A DNA stretch of 64,000 nucleotides from positions 620,001-684,000 of the forward strand of contig CAVQTN010000004.1 of assembly GCA_963716585.1 (NCBI GenBank), given 5' to 3'. The position numbers and the translations under genes were made by a program. The stretch's first letter is position 1; every line of letters starts with the position of its first letter. Under the pieces are notes generated by a model. The model was not told the DNA's origin. It did no database searches and saw nothing but the letters and a program-made list of their open reading frames with translations. This DNA is from JAICUY01 sp963716585. GTDB taxonomy: Bacteria; Chloroflexota; Limnocylindria; QHBO01. Positions 6,549-14,407 of this stretch are shown here, piece after piece.

Positions 6549-9296
6549 GTGGCACTCTCGGTTGCGCTGCTGCCGGGGCTGCTCGGCGGACTGACGACTG
6601 GGATCCTGCTGGCCGACGCCGGATGGCTGCAGCCGGTAGCGGTGCCGCCGCTGGTGCTCGCGGCGCTGGGTCTCGCCCTGGGGGCCGTGGTGCTGCGCCG
6701 GCCGTCGATCGTCGTCGGGTCGATCCTCGTGTTGGGCGTCGGGCTGGGCACATGGCGGGCATCGGCGACGACCATGCCAACCGGTCCGGGAAGCGTCGCC
6801 GATTTGGTCGGGACGACCGAGTGGCGGGTCTCGGGCACGCTCAACGAGGAACCGCGTCCGAGGGGCGGGCGAGCTCAGCTCATCCTCGACCAGGTGAACG
6901 CGGCCGGTCCAGGTTCCGCCAGCCGGCCGGTCGCGGGGCGCTTGCTGGTGTGGCTACCGCGTTCGGTGGAGGCCGTTGCCGGCGATCGCATCTCGCTCGA
7001 GGCGAGGCTGGACGCGCCACGCGACTTCGACGGCTTCGCGTACCGCGCCTACCTGGCCCGGCAGGGCATCGGCGCGATCGCCCGTGCCTTCGAGGCGCAG
7101 GTGGTCGGTCACCGGCTCGGGCCCCTGTCGGAGGCCGCAGCCAGCCTGCGCCGCTGGCTGCTCGACGGGCTGAACGCGACCGTGCCGGAGCCGGCCGCAG
7201 CGCTCGGCGCCGGGATCCTGCTTGGCGTGCGGAGCGGTATCAGCCCCGAAATCAGCGACGCGTTCGCGGCGGCCGGCCTGACCCATGTGGTTGCCATCTC
7301 CGGCTGGAACATCGCGATCGTGGCCGCCATCGTCGCAGCCGCGCTGCGCCCGCTGCAGCGCCGTCCCGGCGGCCGTTGGCTCGTCCCGCTGATGACGGCC
7401 GCCAGCATCTCCGCCTACGTCGTGCTCACCGGTTCGACACCATCCGTGGTCCGCGCCGCCCTGATGGCCGCGGCGATGCTCATCGCGCGCCTGGGAGGTT
7501 CCCGTGCGCACGCCGCCGGCGCCCTGATGCTGGCGGCGGCATTGATGCTGCTGGCCGCTCCCCCGGTGCTGTGGGACGTCGGATTCCAGCTGTCGCTGCT
7601 GGCCACCGCCGGCCTGATCTGGTTCGGCAGCGGTGTGGAACGGCGGCTTGAGCGCTTGCCATCGTGGCTGCGCGAACCCGTGGCGCTGACCCTGGCCGCA
7701 CAGCTCACCACCCTGCCGGTCATCGTGGTCAACTTCGAGCGGCTCTCGCTGGTCGCACCACTGGCCAACGTGGTGGTGGTGCCCATCGTGCCGTTGGTCA
7801 TGCTCTGTTGCGCGATCGCCGCACCGGTCGGCGCAATCGACACCGCGCTGCACCTGCCACTGCTCGGCGACGCCGCCACCTGGCTGGCCGGCGGCAGCGC
7901 CTGGCTCTACCTGCAGCTGATGATCATCGCCGGGAAGGCCGCGGCAGCGGTCCCGTTCGCCTCGGTTCCACTGACGGCACCGGGATGGTTCGCACTGGGC
8001 TGGTATCCGATGCTGGCCGTTGCCTGGCGGCGGTCGAGCGGCGAGGCGCAGCCGGAGCCGCTGCGCGGGCTCGGCTTGGCCGGCGCGTCCTCCCCACCGC
8101 GGCGGATGCCTCGGCTGATTCGCCGACTGCTGCGACCCGGTGCCATGGCCGTCGCCAGCACCCTGCTGCTCGCCGCGCTGTCGCTCGGCAGCCTGCCGGA
8201 CGGGCGTCTGCATCTGAGCATGCTGGACGTCGGACAGGGCGACGCGATCCTGGTCGAAACGCCGGCCGGGACGACGCTGCTGATCGACGGCGGCCCGGAT
8301 CCCGACCTGACGCTCGCCCGGCTCGGTGATGCGCTGCCGTTCTTCGCCCATCGCATCGACGTCCTGTTGCTGACCCATCCACACCAGGATCATGTCGCCG
8401 GGCTGGTCGAGGTGTTGCGTCGCTATCGCGTCGGCCTGGTGCTCGATGCGGGGCGCGCCTTCGACAACCCGACCTACACCCGCTTCCTGGCGCTCGCCGT
8501 CGAGGAGCCGGGCGCGCGCCTGGCTCACGCTCGAGCCGGCGACCAGCTGCGGCTGGACGCTCGAACGACGCTGACCATCCTCTACCCGACCGAGCGCGAC
8601 GCCAGCACGCCGCTGCCCGACGACGACATCAACAACGCCTCGGTGGTCGCGCTGCTTCGCTGCGAAGCGTTCACGGCGCTGCTCACCGGCGACGCGGAGG
8701 CGCCGGTCGAGGCGCGGCTGGCCGAACGTGGCCTCCTCGCACCGGTCGACGTGCTGAAGGTCGGCCACCACGGGTCTCGATCAAGCACGTCCGCGCCGAT
8801 GCTGTCCAACGCGCGACCGGTCGTGGCCCTCATCTCCGACGGTGTCGATAACGACTACGGGCATCCCAGCCCGCAGACGCTGGCCGCCCTCGGCGCCGAG
8901 GGAGCACGCATCCGGCGCACCGACCTGGAGGGCACCATTGAGGTCATCACGAACGGGGCTTGGTACGAGGTCGACAGCCGCATTGCCCGCGATCCGGCTC
9001 GCACGGCGCGCGGGGCGGCTCGCGGTGCACTCGATCCGGGTAGCATCGGCCGGTGGCTGTCCCGGGGCTCGATCACGCTCGCGAGATCCTTGCCGGCTTC
9101 GACTTGCCGGAGGGCATCGTGGTCCACTCCGAGGGAGTGCGCCGCGTCGCCGCCGCGGCGGCTCTCCTCGTGCGCAAGGCCGGGATTCCGACCGATGTGC
9201 GGCTCGTCGAGGTCGCCGCCCTGCTGCACGACATCGACAAGCTGGAAACGAGAGCGTCCGGCGAGCGCCACGGCATCGTCGGAGCACGCTGGCTGA
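6549..9296 (+). CDS. comEC: ComEC/Rec2-type DNA internalisation channel
   Basis: A polytopic inner-membrane protein that passes single-stranded DNA into the cytoplasm. The three expected parts are present: an N-terminal DUF4131-like part with membrane segments and an OB-like region, the Competence domain (GILLGVRSGISPEISDAF, LTHVVAISGWNIAIVAA) with many hydrophobic segments, and a C-terminal metallo-beta-lactamase-like domain with DVGQGDAILVETPAG, LLLTHPHQDHVAG and VLKVGHHGSRSSTS. As written the frame runs to 9296 (915 residues), but the recognisable protein stops near NGAWYEV (about 8973). The last 80 or so residues overlap the HD gene and look like out-of-frame sequence. A TAG at 9041-9043 in a neighbouring frame would be a natural end if one base is missing here. 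Confidence 0.9.
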   Translation: MALSVALLPGLLGGLTTGILLADAGWLQPVAVPPLVLAALGLALGAVVLRRPSIVVGSILVLGVGLGTWRASATTMPTGPGSVADLVGTTEWRVSGTLNEEPRPRGGRAQLILDQVNAAGPGSASRPVAGRLLVWLPRSVEAVAGDRISLEARLDAPRDFDGFAYRAYLARQGIGAIARAFEAQVVGHRLGPLSEAAASLRRWLLDGLNATVPEPAAALGAGILLGVRSGISPEISDAFAAAGLTHVVAISGWNIAIVAAIVAAALRPLQRRPGGRWLVPLMTAASISAYVVLTGSTPSVVRAALMAAAMLIARLGGSRAHAAGALMLAAALMLLAAPPVLWDVGFQLSLLATAGLIWFGSGVERRLERLPSWLREPVALTLAAQLTTLPVIVVNFERLSLVAPLANVVVVPIVPLVMLCCAIAAPVGAIDTALHLPLLGDAATWLAGGSAWLYLQLMIIAGKAAAAVPFASVPLTAPGWFALGWYPMLAVAWRRSSGEAQPEPLRGLGLAGASSPPRRMPRLIRRLLRPGAMAVASTLLLAALSLGSLPDGRLHLSMLDVGQGDAILVETPAGTTLLIDGGPDPDLTLARLGDALPFFAHRIDVLLLTHPHQDHVAGLVEVLRRYRVGLVLDAGRAFDNPTYTRFLALAVEEPGARLAHARAGDQLRLDARTTLTILYPTERDASTPLPDDDINNASVVALLRCEAFTALLTGDAEAPVEARLAERGLLAPVDVLKVGHHGSRSSTSAPMLSNARPVVALISDGVDNDYGHPSPQTLAALGAEGARIRRTDLEGTIEVITNGAWYEVDSRIARDPARTARGAARGALDPGSIGRWLSRGSITLARSLPASTCRRASWSTPRECAASPPRRLSSCARPGFRPMCGSSRSPPCCTTSTSWKRERPASATASSEHAG

Positions 9297-9619
9297 CGGA
9301 GCGCGGGTTTCCGGAGCTGGCCGTGCCGGTCGCGTCACATCCGCTGATGTGCCTCCTCGACGAGGAGCGCTACCCCATTGGCTGGCCGTCGGTGCTCGTC
9401 TCGTTGGCGGACAAGCACGTGACCGGCCGCTTCGTGAGTATCGACGAGCGACTCGACGACATGGCGCGGCGTCACCCGGCCTTCCGCGGCGAGATCGAGT
9501 CGGCCCGGCGGCCGGCGCATGCCCTTGAGCAGGAGTTGGCCGACGCGATCGGGCTTACCAGCGACGAGGTCGTCGAACGCCTCGGTGAGGCCTGGCACAC
9601 CGGGGCACCGCAACCGTGA
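9053..9619 (+). CDS. HD-domain phosphohydrolase
   Basis: A 188-residue HD-superfamily metal-dependent phosphohydrolase. Metal-binding residues fit the family: the N-terminal H in VVHSEGVRRVA, the HD pair in VAALLHDIDKL, a later H in SHPLMC, and D in SLADKHV. The start is GTG 9053, inside the 3' end of the comEC frame. It overlaps holA by 4 bases, so it is probably co-translated with it. The substrate is unknown; proteins of this type act on nucleotides or nucleotide second messengers. Confidence 0.8.
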   Translation: MAVPGLDHAREILAGFDLPEGIVVHSEGVRRVAAAAALLVRKAGIPTDVRLVEVAALLHDIDKLETRASGERHGIVGARWLTERGFPELAVPVASHPLMCLLDEERYPIGWPSVLVSLADKHVTGRFVSIDERLDDMARRHPAFRGEIESARRPAHALEQELADAIGLTSDEVVERLGEAWHTGAPQP

Positions 9620-10647
9620 CGGCGCAGCTGCTCCTCGTGCACGGCGATGACAGCTTCGGCCTGGGCCGGGCCGTCGCCGACTTCGCCGTGGCGGTCGGGG
9701 CGTTGGATCGCGAAGAGGTCATCGCCCAGCGCAGCCCTGACGAGCCGGCGATCGACGCGGCACGCATCGCGGCCGCGTCGGTGGGCATGTTCGGGCCGCA
9801 CCTCGCCGTGCTGCGCCAGCCACTGCGCGCCGCGGGTCGCTCGAATGCGGCGACGGATCGCCTCCTGGCACTCGTTCGCGACCTGCCTGACGGCGCCGTC
9901 CTGGCGCTCGCCGAGGAACGGCCGTCGCGCGAGATCGGCAAGCCACCGGCGCTGTTGAAGCGGCTGATGGCCGCCGTGGGCGAGCGCGGCGGCACGGTGA
10001 TCGAGCGCAACGCACCGCGTCGCAACGAGCTGGGAGCCTGGATCCGGGGGCACGCAACGGCGATCGGCGCGGCCATCGAGCCGCGCGCGACGGCCCTGCT
10101 CGCCGAGCGCATCGGCGGGGCGGTCTGGGAGAGCGACATCGAGCGCGGCGAGCAGACTCGCGTCGCCGACAGCGAGCTGCGCAAGCTGGCGACGTACGCC
10201 GGTGAGCGGGCGATCAGCGCCGCCGACGTGGAGGCCCTGACGCCGGACACGCGGCCGGCATCGGTGTTCGCCATCAGCAACGCGCTGGATCGTCGCGAGC
10301 CGGGAGCGGCGGCGGGCGCGCTGGGGCGCGCCCTCGCCGAAGGGCAGCCGGTGCTGCGGATCATGGCCTCCCTCGAAGGACGCGTTGCCGACCTGCTCGT
10401 GGCTCGTGATCTCATGGCGCGGCGTGCGCCGGCCAGCGAAATCACCCGGCGCATCGGGCGTGGCAGCGCGCGGGGGGCCGAGCGGCTGGTCGAGGCGGCC
10501 GGGCGCTACTCAACCGAGGAGCTGGAGGCGATGCTCGAGGGCCTGTTCGAGGCGGACCTGGCGATCAAGGCCAACCGCATCGAACCGGAGCCGGCGATCA
10601 GCGCCTGGTTGGGTGAGTACCTGCTGGGTGCCGCGCGCCCCGGCTGA
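9616..10647 (+). CDS. holA: DNA polymerase III delta subunit
   Basis: A 343-residue clamp-loader subunit that opens the beta sliding clamp. The N-terminal LLLVHGDDSFGLGRAVADF matches the HolA start, followed by the AAA+-like domain without a P-loop (normal for delta), and the C-terminal helical collar domain (LGRALAEGQPVLRIMASLE). It commonly sits next to comEC, as here. GTG 9616 overlaps the HD gene stop. It ends 24 bases before the end of the convergent zinc-finger gene. Confidence 0.9.
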   Translation: MTAQLLLVHGDDSFGLGRAVADFAVAVGALDREEVIAQRSPDEPAIDAARIAAASVGMFGPHLAVLRQPLRAAGRSNAATDRLLALVRDLPDGAVLALAEERPSREIGKPPALLKRLMAAVGERGGTVIERNAPRRNELGAWIRGHATAIGAAIEPRATALLAERIGGAVWESDIERGEQTRVADSELRKLATYAGERAISAADVEALTPDTRPASVFAISNALDRREPGAAAGALGRALAEGQPVLRIMASLEGRVADLLVARDLMARRAPASEITRRIGRGSARGAERLVEAAGRYSTEELEAMLEGLFEADLAIKANRIEPEPAISAWLGEYLLGAARPG

Positions 10648-10671
10648 GCCGCACGCGCGCCGGGAGCGAGA

Positions 10672-11013
10672 TCAGGCGGCGCCGGCGCGAAGGACGCGGT
10701 CGCTCTCGATGGCAAACGTGCAGCGCGAGTCGCCGAGGCCCAGGATCCCGATCAGCTGCTGGTCGACGTAGAGCTGGCGGCAGGGCACGCACAGGGCGCC
10801 CGGAATGGCGAAGAACAGGCGCTCATCGGGCGACGCCTCGAGCGCAGGCCCATCGGCCGATACATCTGCCTCGGCGCGGAAGACGGTGTCGAAGACGCTG
10901 CTGAGCAGCTGGCCGCCACAGAAGCGACAGCTCTCGTTGCGACGCGACGTGCGCGTCGAACGAGCTGCACGTGGCGAGCGCGACGGATGGGATGGGTGCG
11001 TTTGGCGGGCCAT
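10672..11013 (-). CDS. Small CxxC zinc-finger-like protein
   Basis: A 113-residue protein I do not recognise. After a basic, Ser/Arg-rich N-terminus it has CRFCGG (about residue 29) and CVPCRQLYVD (about residue 75), a spacing that fits one zinc site. Between them are FDTVFRAEADVSADG and DERLFFAIPGALC, and then QQLIGILGLGDSRCTF. The start is ATG 11013; the frame is open upstream to 11139 but that part reads as low-complexity Arg/Ala sequence. It follows rsfS on the same strand at 89 bases. A helix-turn-helix or RNA-related role cannot be read from the sequence. Confidence 0.6.
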   Translation of the reverse strand: MARQTHPSHPSRSPRAARSTRTSRRNESCRFCGGQLLSSVFDTVFRAEADVSADGPALEASPDERLFFAIPGALCVPCRQLYVDQQLIGILGLGDSRCTFAIESDRVLRAGAA

Positions 11014-11102
11014 GCCCCGCAGGATGGGTCCGCCCCGGGTCGCTCTCAATAGGAGGTCCGGCGCACGCCGGACCAGTACTCGCGTAGTACCGCGTGCCGC
11101 AG

Positions 11103-11450
11103 CTAGACGATGCGCACGACCTGTGGCGCGCCGCTCCACAGACGCTCCAGGCCGTAGTACTCGCGCTCCTCGGGAGCGAAGACGTGGACGATGACGCTGC
11201 CGTAGTCGATGAGCACCCAGCGCGCCGACGATTGCCCCTCGATACCCAGCGGACGGATGCCCTCGTCGCGCAGCGTGTCGACGATTGCGCCTGCCAGCGC
11301 CTGCACCTGCCGATCGCTGCGACCCGAGCAGATCACGAAGTAGTCGGCCATGGTCGTCAGCTCGGCCGTGCGCAGCATGACGATGTCGACCCCCTTCTTG
11401 TCGGACGCGAGCTCCACGATCCGATGTGCGAGCTCACCGGGATCGAGCAC
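11103..11450 (-). CDS. rsfS: Ribosome silencing factor RsfS
   Basis: A 115-residue protein that binds ribosomal protein uL14 and blocks subunit joining when nutrients are low. The whole family fold is visible: VELASDKKGVDIVMLRTAEL, ADYFVICSGRSDRQVQALA, EGQSSARWVLIDYGSVIVHV and EEREYYGLERLWSGAP. GTG 11450 makes the N-terminus line up with the family's usual start. An alternative CTG at 11477 sits 5 bases after a strong GGAGGAG motif and would add nine residues. It is the third gene of an obgE-nadD-rsfS operon. Confidence 0.92.
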   Translation of the reverse strand: MLDPGELAHRIVELASDKKGVDIVMLRTAELTTMADYFVICSGRSDRQVQALAGAIVDTLRDEGIRPLGIEGQSSARWVLIDYGSVIVHVFAPEEREYYGLERLWSGAPQVVRIV

Positions 11451-11488
11451 GTCGGGTTCGATGATCCGTTGCTCCAGGTCGCTCCTCC

Positions 11489-12205
11489 TCAGTCGCTGCG
11501 GGGTCGGTGTGCCGGTCGCGCGGCGCGGTACAGGCCGCGATCCGCGATCAGCTCCTCGACGGGCCGAGGAACAAGGTAACTGATGACACGCCCGGCCGCC
11601 ACGCGCCTGCGAATCTCGGAGGAGCTGATGTCGAGCGACGGTCCGTCGAGCAGGTGAATCCGCGATGCCGCCCCGTCGAAGCGCTCTCGCAACGCGGACA
11701 TGTCGGGCACGGGCGCGCCGGGGCGTGGGCCGACAATCCATTCCACCGTGGCCAACAGGCGGTCCGGCTCGCGCCAGGTGTCGATCTGCTGGAGGGAGTC
11801 GGCGGCCATCAGCAGGAACAGCTCGCTCGCGCCTCCGTATGTCGCCTGCAGCTGGGTGACGCTGTCGATCGTATACGACGGTCCGGTTCGCTCCATCTCG
11901 ATGGGCGACAGCTCGAGGAGCGGGTCGCTACCGATCGCCAATCGCGTCATCAGCAGCCGATCAGTCGCTCCGCTGATCGTCCGGTCGCGCTTGTGCGGGG
12001 GCCGGGCCGCGGGCATGAACAGCACCCGCTGCAGGTCCATGACGTCCGCGGCAAGACTGGCCAGCCAGAGATGACCCAGATGCGGCGGATCGAAGGTTCC
12101 GCCCAGGATTCCCACGCGACGTGGACCCTCCGAGCCCTCGGCCGATGCCGGTTCGCGCGCCACGCGCGGGCCGGGGTGAGGCAGAACGGCGGGATGATCC
12201 CTCAT
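11489..12205 (-). CDS. nadD: Nicotinate-nucleotide adenylyltransferase
   Basis: A 238-residue enzyme joining nicotinate mononucleotide and ATP to give deamido-NAD. It has the nucleotidyltransferase GGTFDPPHLGHLWLA motif (H-x-G-H), MPAARPPHKRDRTISGATDR, and the C-terminal ISSSEIRRRVAAGRVISYLV motif. ATG 12205 overlaps the stop of obgE (ATGA), so translation is probably coupled. About 35 residues precede the GILGG strand, somewhat more than usual. It is followed by rsfS. Confidence 0.94.
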   Translation of the reverse strand: MRDHPAVLPHPGPRVAREPASAEGSEGPRRVGILGGTFDPPHLGHLWLASLAADVMDLQRVLFMPAARPPHKRDRTISGATDRLLMTRLAIGSDPLLELSPIEMERTGPSYTIDSVTQLQATYGGASELFLLMAADSLQQIDTWREPDRLLATVEWIVGPRPGAPVPDMSALRERFDGAASRIHLLDGPSLDISSSEIRRRVAAGRVISYLVPRPVEELIADRGLYRAARPAHRPRSD

Positions 12206-13479
12206 TCCTCGTCGCCCCACTCGAGCTCGGCTCGACCGATGCGCACCGTCGTGCCATCGCCAGCGCCCATGCGCCGTAGCTCCGGATCGATGCCGAGTCG
12301 CTCGAGGAGGCGCTGGAAGCGCTCGCGCGACTCGTCGTTCTCGAAGTTCGTGCGGTTGGCCGCCTCTTCGATGCGGCGACCCCGGACGCGCAGCCCGTCA
12401 GCCTCGGCGACGACCTCCCAGCCCTGGTCGAGCGGATCGAAACGGTGGATCAGCACTTCGTCACGTCCTACATCCTGCTGCGCCTTCGCATCGGCCTCGG
12501 CAAGTGCCTCAGCCAGGACCACGCGCAGCTCGTCGAGACCGGTGGTGTCGTGCGACGAGATGCCGATGGCGCGCTGTCCCTGGCGTGCGAGCGCTTTCCG
12601 CAGCTCCGGCCAGCGTGCCACCACGTCGGGAAGGTCGAGCTTGGTCACCACCATCGGCATCGGACGCTCGAGGAGGCTGGCGTCATGCAGGCGCAGCTCG
12701 TCGGCGACAACCTGCCATTCGCCGATCGGATCGGCGGCCGCGCCGTCGACGACCCCGACCAGCACGCGCGTGCGCTCGACGTGGCGCAGGAAGTCATGAC
12801 CCAGACCATGTCCGGCGTGCGCGCCCTCGATCAATCCCGGAACATCGGCCAGGACGGCCATCCGCTCGTTCGGGAGTTCCACGACGCCCAGGTTCGGGCT
12901 GGTGGTGGTGAACGGATAGCTGCCGATGCGCGGCGTCGCAGCGGTGAGCGCCCCAAGCAGCGTCGACTTGCCGGCGTTCGGCTGCCCGACCAGGCCGATG
13001 TCGGCGATGAGCTTCAGCTCGAGGTCGATCCAGCGCTCCTCGCCGGGATCCCCCTTTTCGGCGTGGGTCGGCGCCTGGTGGGTGGGGCTCGTGAAATGGA
13101 CATTGCCGCGCCCGCCGCGACCGCCGCGAGCCACGATCAGGCGCTCGCCGGGCTGCAGGAGCTCACCGATCCACTCCGCCTGCGGCGACGTGCGCACCGC
13201 GGTGCCGCTCGGAACCAGGAGCTCCACGTCAATCGCGTTGCGGCCGTGCGAGCGTCGACGGCTGCCGTCGCCGCCGGGCTTCGCCCGGAAATGACGTGAA
13301 CGTCGATAGTCGGCAAGGGTCGTCATGCCGGGCTCTGCCACCAGCACGACGTCGCCGCCCTTTCCGCCGTCGCCGCCGTCCGGTCCACCGCGAGGTACAT
13401 GCGCCTCGCGTCGAAAGGAGGCGGATCCGTCGCCACCGTCGCCGGCCTCGACGAAGATGCGAACGTGATCAGCGAACAT
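12202..13479 (-). CDS. obgE: GTPase ObgE/CgtA
   Basis: A 425-residue ribosome-associated GTPase linked to 50S assembly and stringent control. Three domains are clear: the glycine-rich Obg fold (MFADHVRIFVEAGDGGDGSA; residues 1-158), the G domain with Walker A GQPNAGKSTLLG, switch region YPFTTTSPNLG, DVPGL and TKLD, and the C-terminal OCT domain (VRGRRIEEAANRTNFENDES). The start is ATG 13479; the open frame upstream to 13869 reads as out-of-frame Arg/Gly sequence over the M23 gene. It is the first gene of the obgE-nadD-rsfS operon. Confidence 0.96.
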   Translation of the reverse strand: MFADHVRIFVEAGDGGDGSASFRREAHVPRGGPDGGDGGKGGDVVLVAEPGMTTLADYRRSRHFRAKPGGDGSRRRSHGRNAIDVELLVPSGTAVRTSPQAEWIGELLQPGERLIVARGGRGGRGNVHFTSPTHQAPTHAEKGDPGEERWIDLELKLIADIGLVGQPNAGKSTLLGALTAATPRIGSYPFTTTSPNLGVVELPNERMAVLADVPGLIEGAHAGHGLGHDFLRHVERTRVLVGVVDGAAADPIGEWQVVADELRLHDASLLERPMPMVVTKLDLPDVVARWPELRKALARQGQRAIGISSHDTTGLDELRVVLAEALAEADAKAQQDVGRDEVLIHRFDPLDQGWEVVAEADGLRVRGRRIEEAANRTNFENDESRERFQRLLERLGIDPELRRMGAGDGTTVRIGRAELEWGDEE

Positions 13480-13523
13480 GGCCGGCAGGATACCCGGGCC
13501 GCGGCGCGAGCGGAGTGCTGCGA

Positions 13524-14249
13524 CTAGAGGTAACGAAGCGGGTTGACGTAGACGCCGCCGACGATGACCTCGAAGTGGCAATGCGGGCCGGTACAGTCGC
13601 CCGTACAGCCGACCGCGCCAACGCCCTCGCCTCGGGTCACGCGCTGCCCGACGCTGACCCAGATGGCCCCCAGGTGGTTGTAGGCCGTCTGCAGGCCGTT
13701 GCCGTGGTCCACCTGGACGACGTAGCCGCCGCCGTTGTTGCGCCAGCCGGCCCACACCACCACGCCGCTGTCGGCCGCGATCACCCTGCTGCCAGCCGAG
13801 TTGGCGATGTCCAGGGCGAGATGGCCGGCATGGTAGTACTGGGTGATCACCCCGCCCGGCACCGGCCACAGCAGCGAGCCGCCACGAGAGGCGGTGGCGG
13901 CGCCTGCCTGTGGGGCGCCGGCCAGGTTTGGCGGCTCAGGCGTGACGGGCGGGGGCGAGACGGGTGTGGCTGCCGGGGTCGGCGGAAGGCTCGGGGCCGA
14001 CTTGCGCGAGAGCATCGGGTCGTTGCGCAGCGGATCGGCAGCGATCTCGAAGTGTGCCGTCTGCCCGGCGTGCACGTACTCCGCGGCGCCTCGCGCGGTG
14101 GAAACGATGGCGAAGGCTGCCTGGCGACCGGACGAGGCGTCCGTCGAATCGGATTGCAGGGTCGCGAAACCAAATGCCGAGCTGAGAACGAGGAGGCCGA
14201 TGACGCTGAGATGGGCGCTCGTGCGCGAGATGAGGCGCGACGCGCTCAT
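13524..14249 (-). CDS. M23/LytM-family cell-wall endopeptidase
   Basis: A 241-residue protein with an N-terminal membrane anchor (HLSVIGLLVLSSAFGFAT), a Ser/Pro-rich linker and a C-terminal M23 domain, so it acts outside the membrane on peptidoglycan cross-links. LytM features: the GHLALDIAN segment (H-x3-D), GGGYVVQVDHGNGLQTAYNH and the HCHFEV metal motif, all zinc ligands being present. A VGCTGDCTGPHCHFE insertion carries three cysteines, common in Chloroflexota and actinobacterial versions. The start ATG 14249 overlaps the stop of a 28-codon Cys-rich ORF. Confidence 0.9.
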   Translation of the reverse strand: MSASRLISRTSAHLSVIGLLVLSSAFGFATLQSDSTDASSGRQAAFAIVSTARGAAEYVHAGQTAHFEIAADPLRNDPMLSRKSAPSLPPTPAATPVSPPPVTPEPPNLAGAPQAGAATASRGGSLLWPVPGGVITQYYHAGHLALDIANSAGSRVIAADSGVVVWAGWRNNGGGYVVQVDHGNGLQTAYNHLGAIWVSVGQRVTRGEGVGAVGCTGDCTGPHCHFEVIVGGVYVNPLRYL

Positions 14250-14332
14250 TCGGCGCAGCGGTTGTCGCAGGTCGGGCAATAGGTCTCTCCCGCGATGCAC
14301 GTGCAGATGGTCGGCTGCCCGACCTCGCTCAT
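14246..14332 (-). CDS. 28-residue cysteine-rich microprotein
   Basis: An ORF too short for usual gene callers. It encodes 28 residues with cysteines at positions 10, 12, 19, 22 and 26 (C-x-C, then C-P-T-C and a final C), which could hold one metal ion. Its TGA overlaps the ATG of the M23 gene in the ATGA manner used by true genes here, and a GGGG tract precedes its ATG. It may be a zinc-binding peptide or a leader controlling the M23 gene by translational coupling. I know no family for it. Confidence 0.45.
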   Translation of the reverse strand: MSEVGQPTICTCIAGETYCPTCDNRCAE

Positions 14333-14407
14333 CCCCGAGCCGAGCCAACGTACGTCTGGCGGCCGAGATCGTGCATCCCGGATGGTAGCAGCGCTAACGA
14401 CGTGAGG

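Noticed and set aside
13480..13869. A long N-terminal extension of ObgE
   Set aside because: The added residues are Arg/Gly/Gln-rich shadow sequence antisense-like to the M23 frame; the family starts at MFADHVRI.
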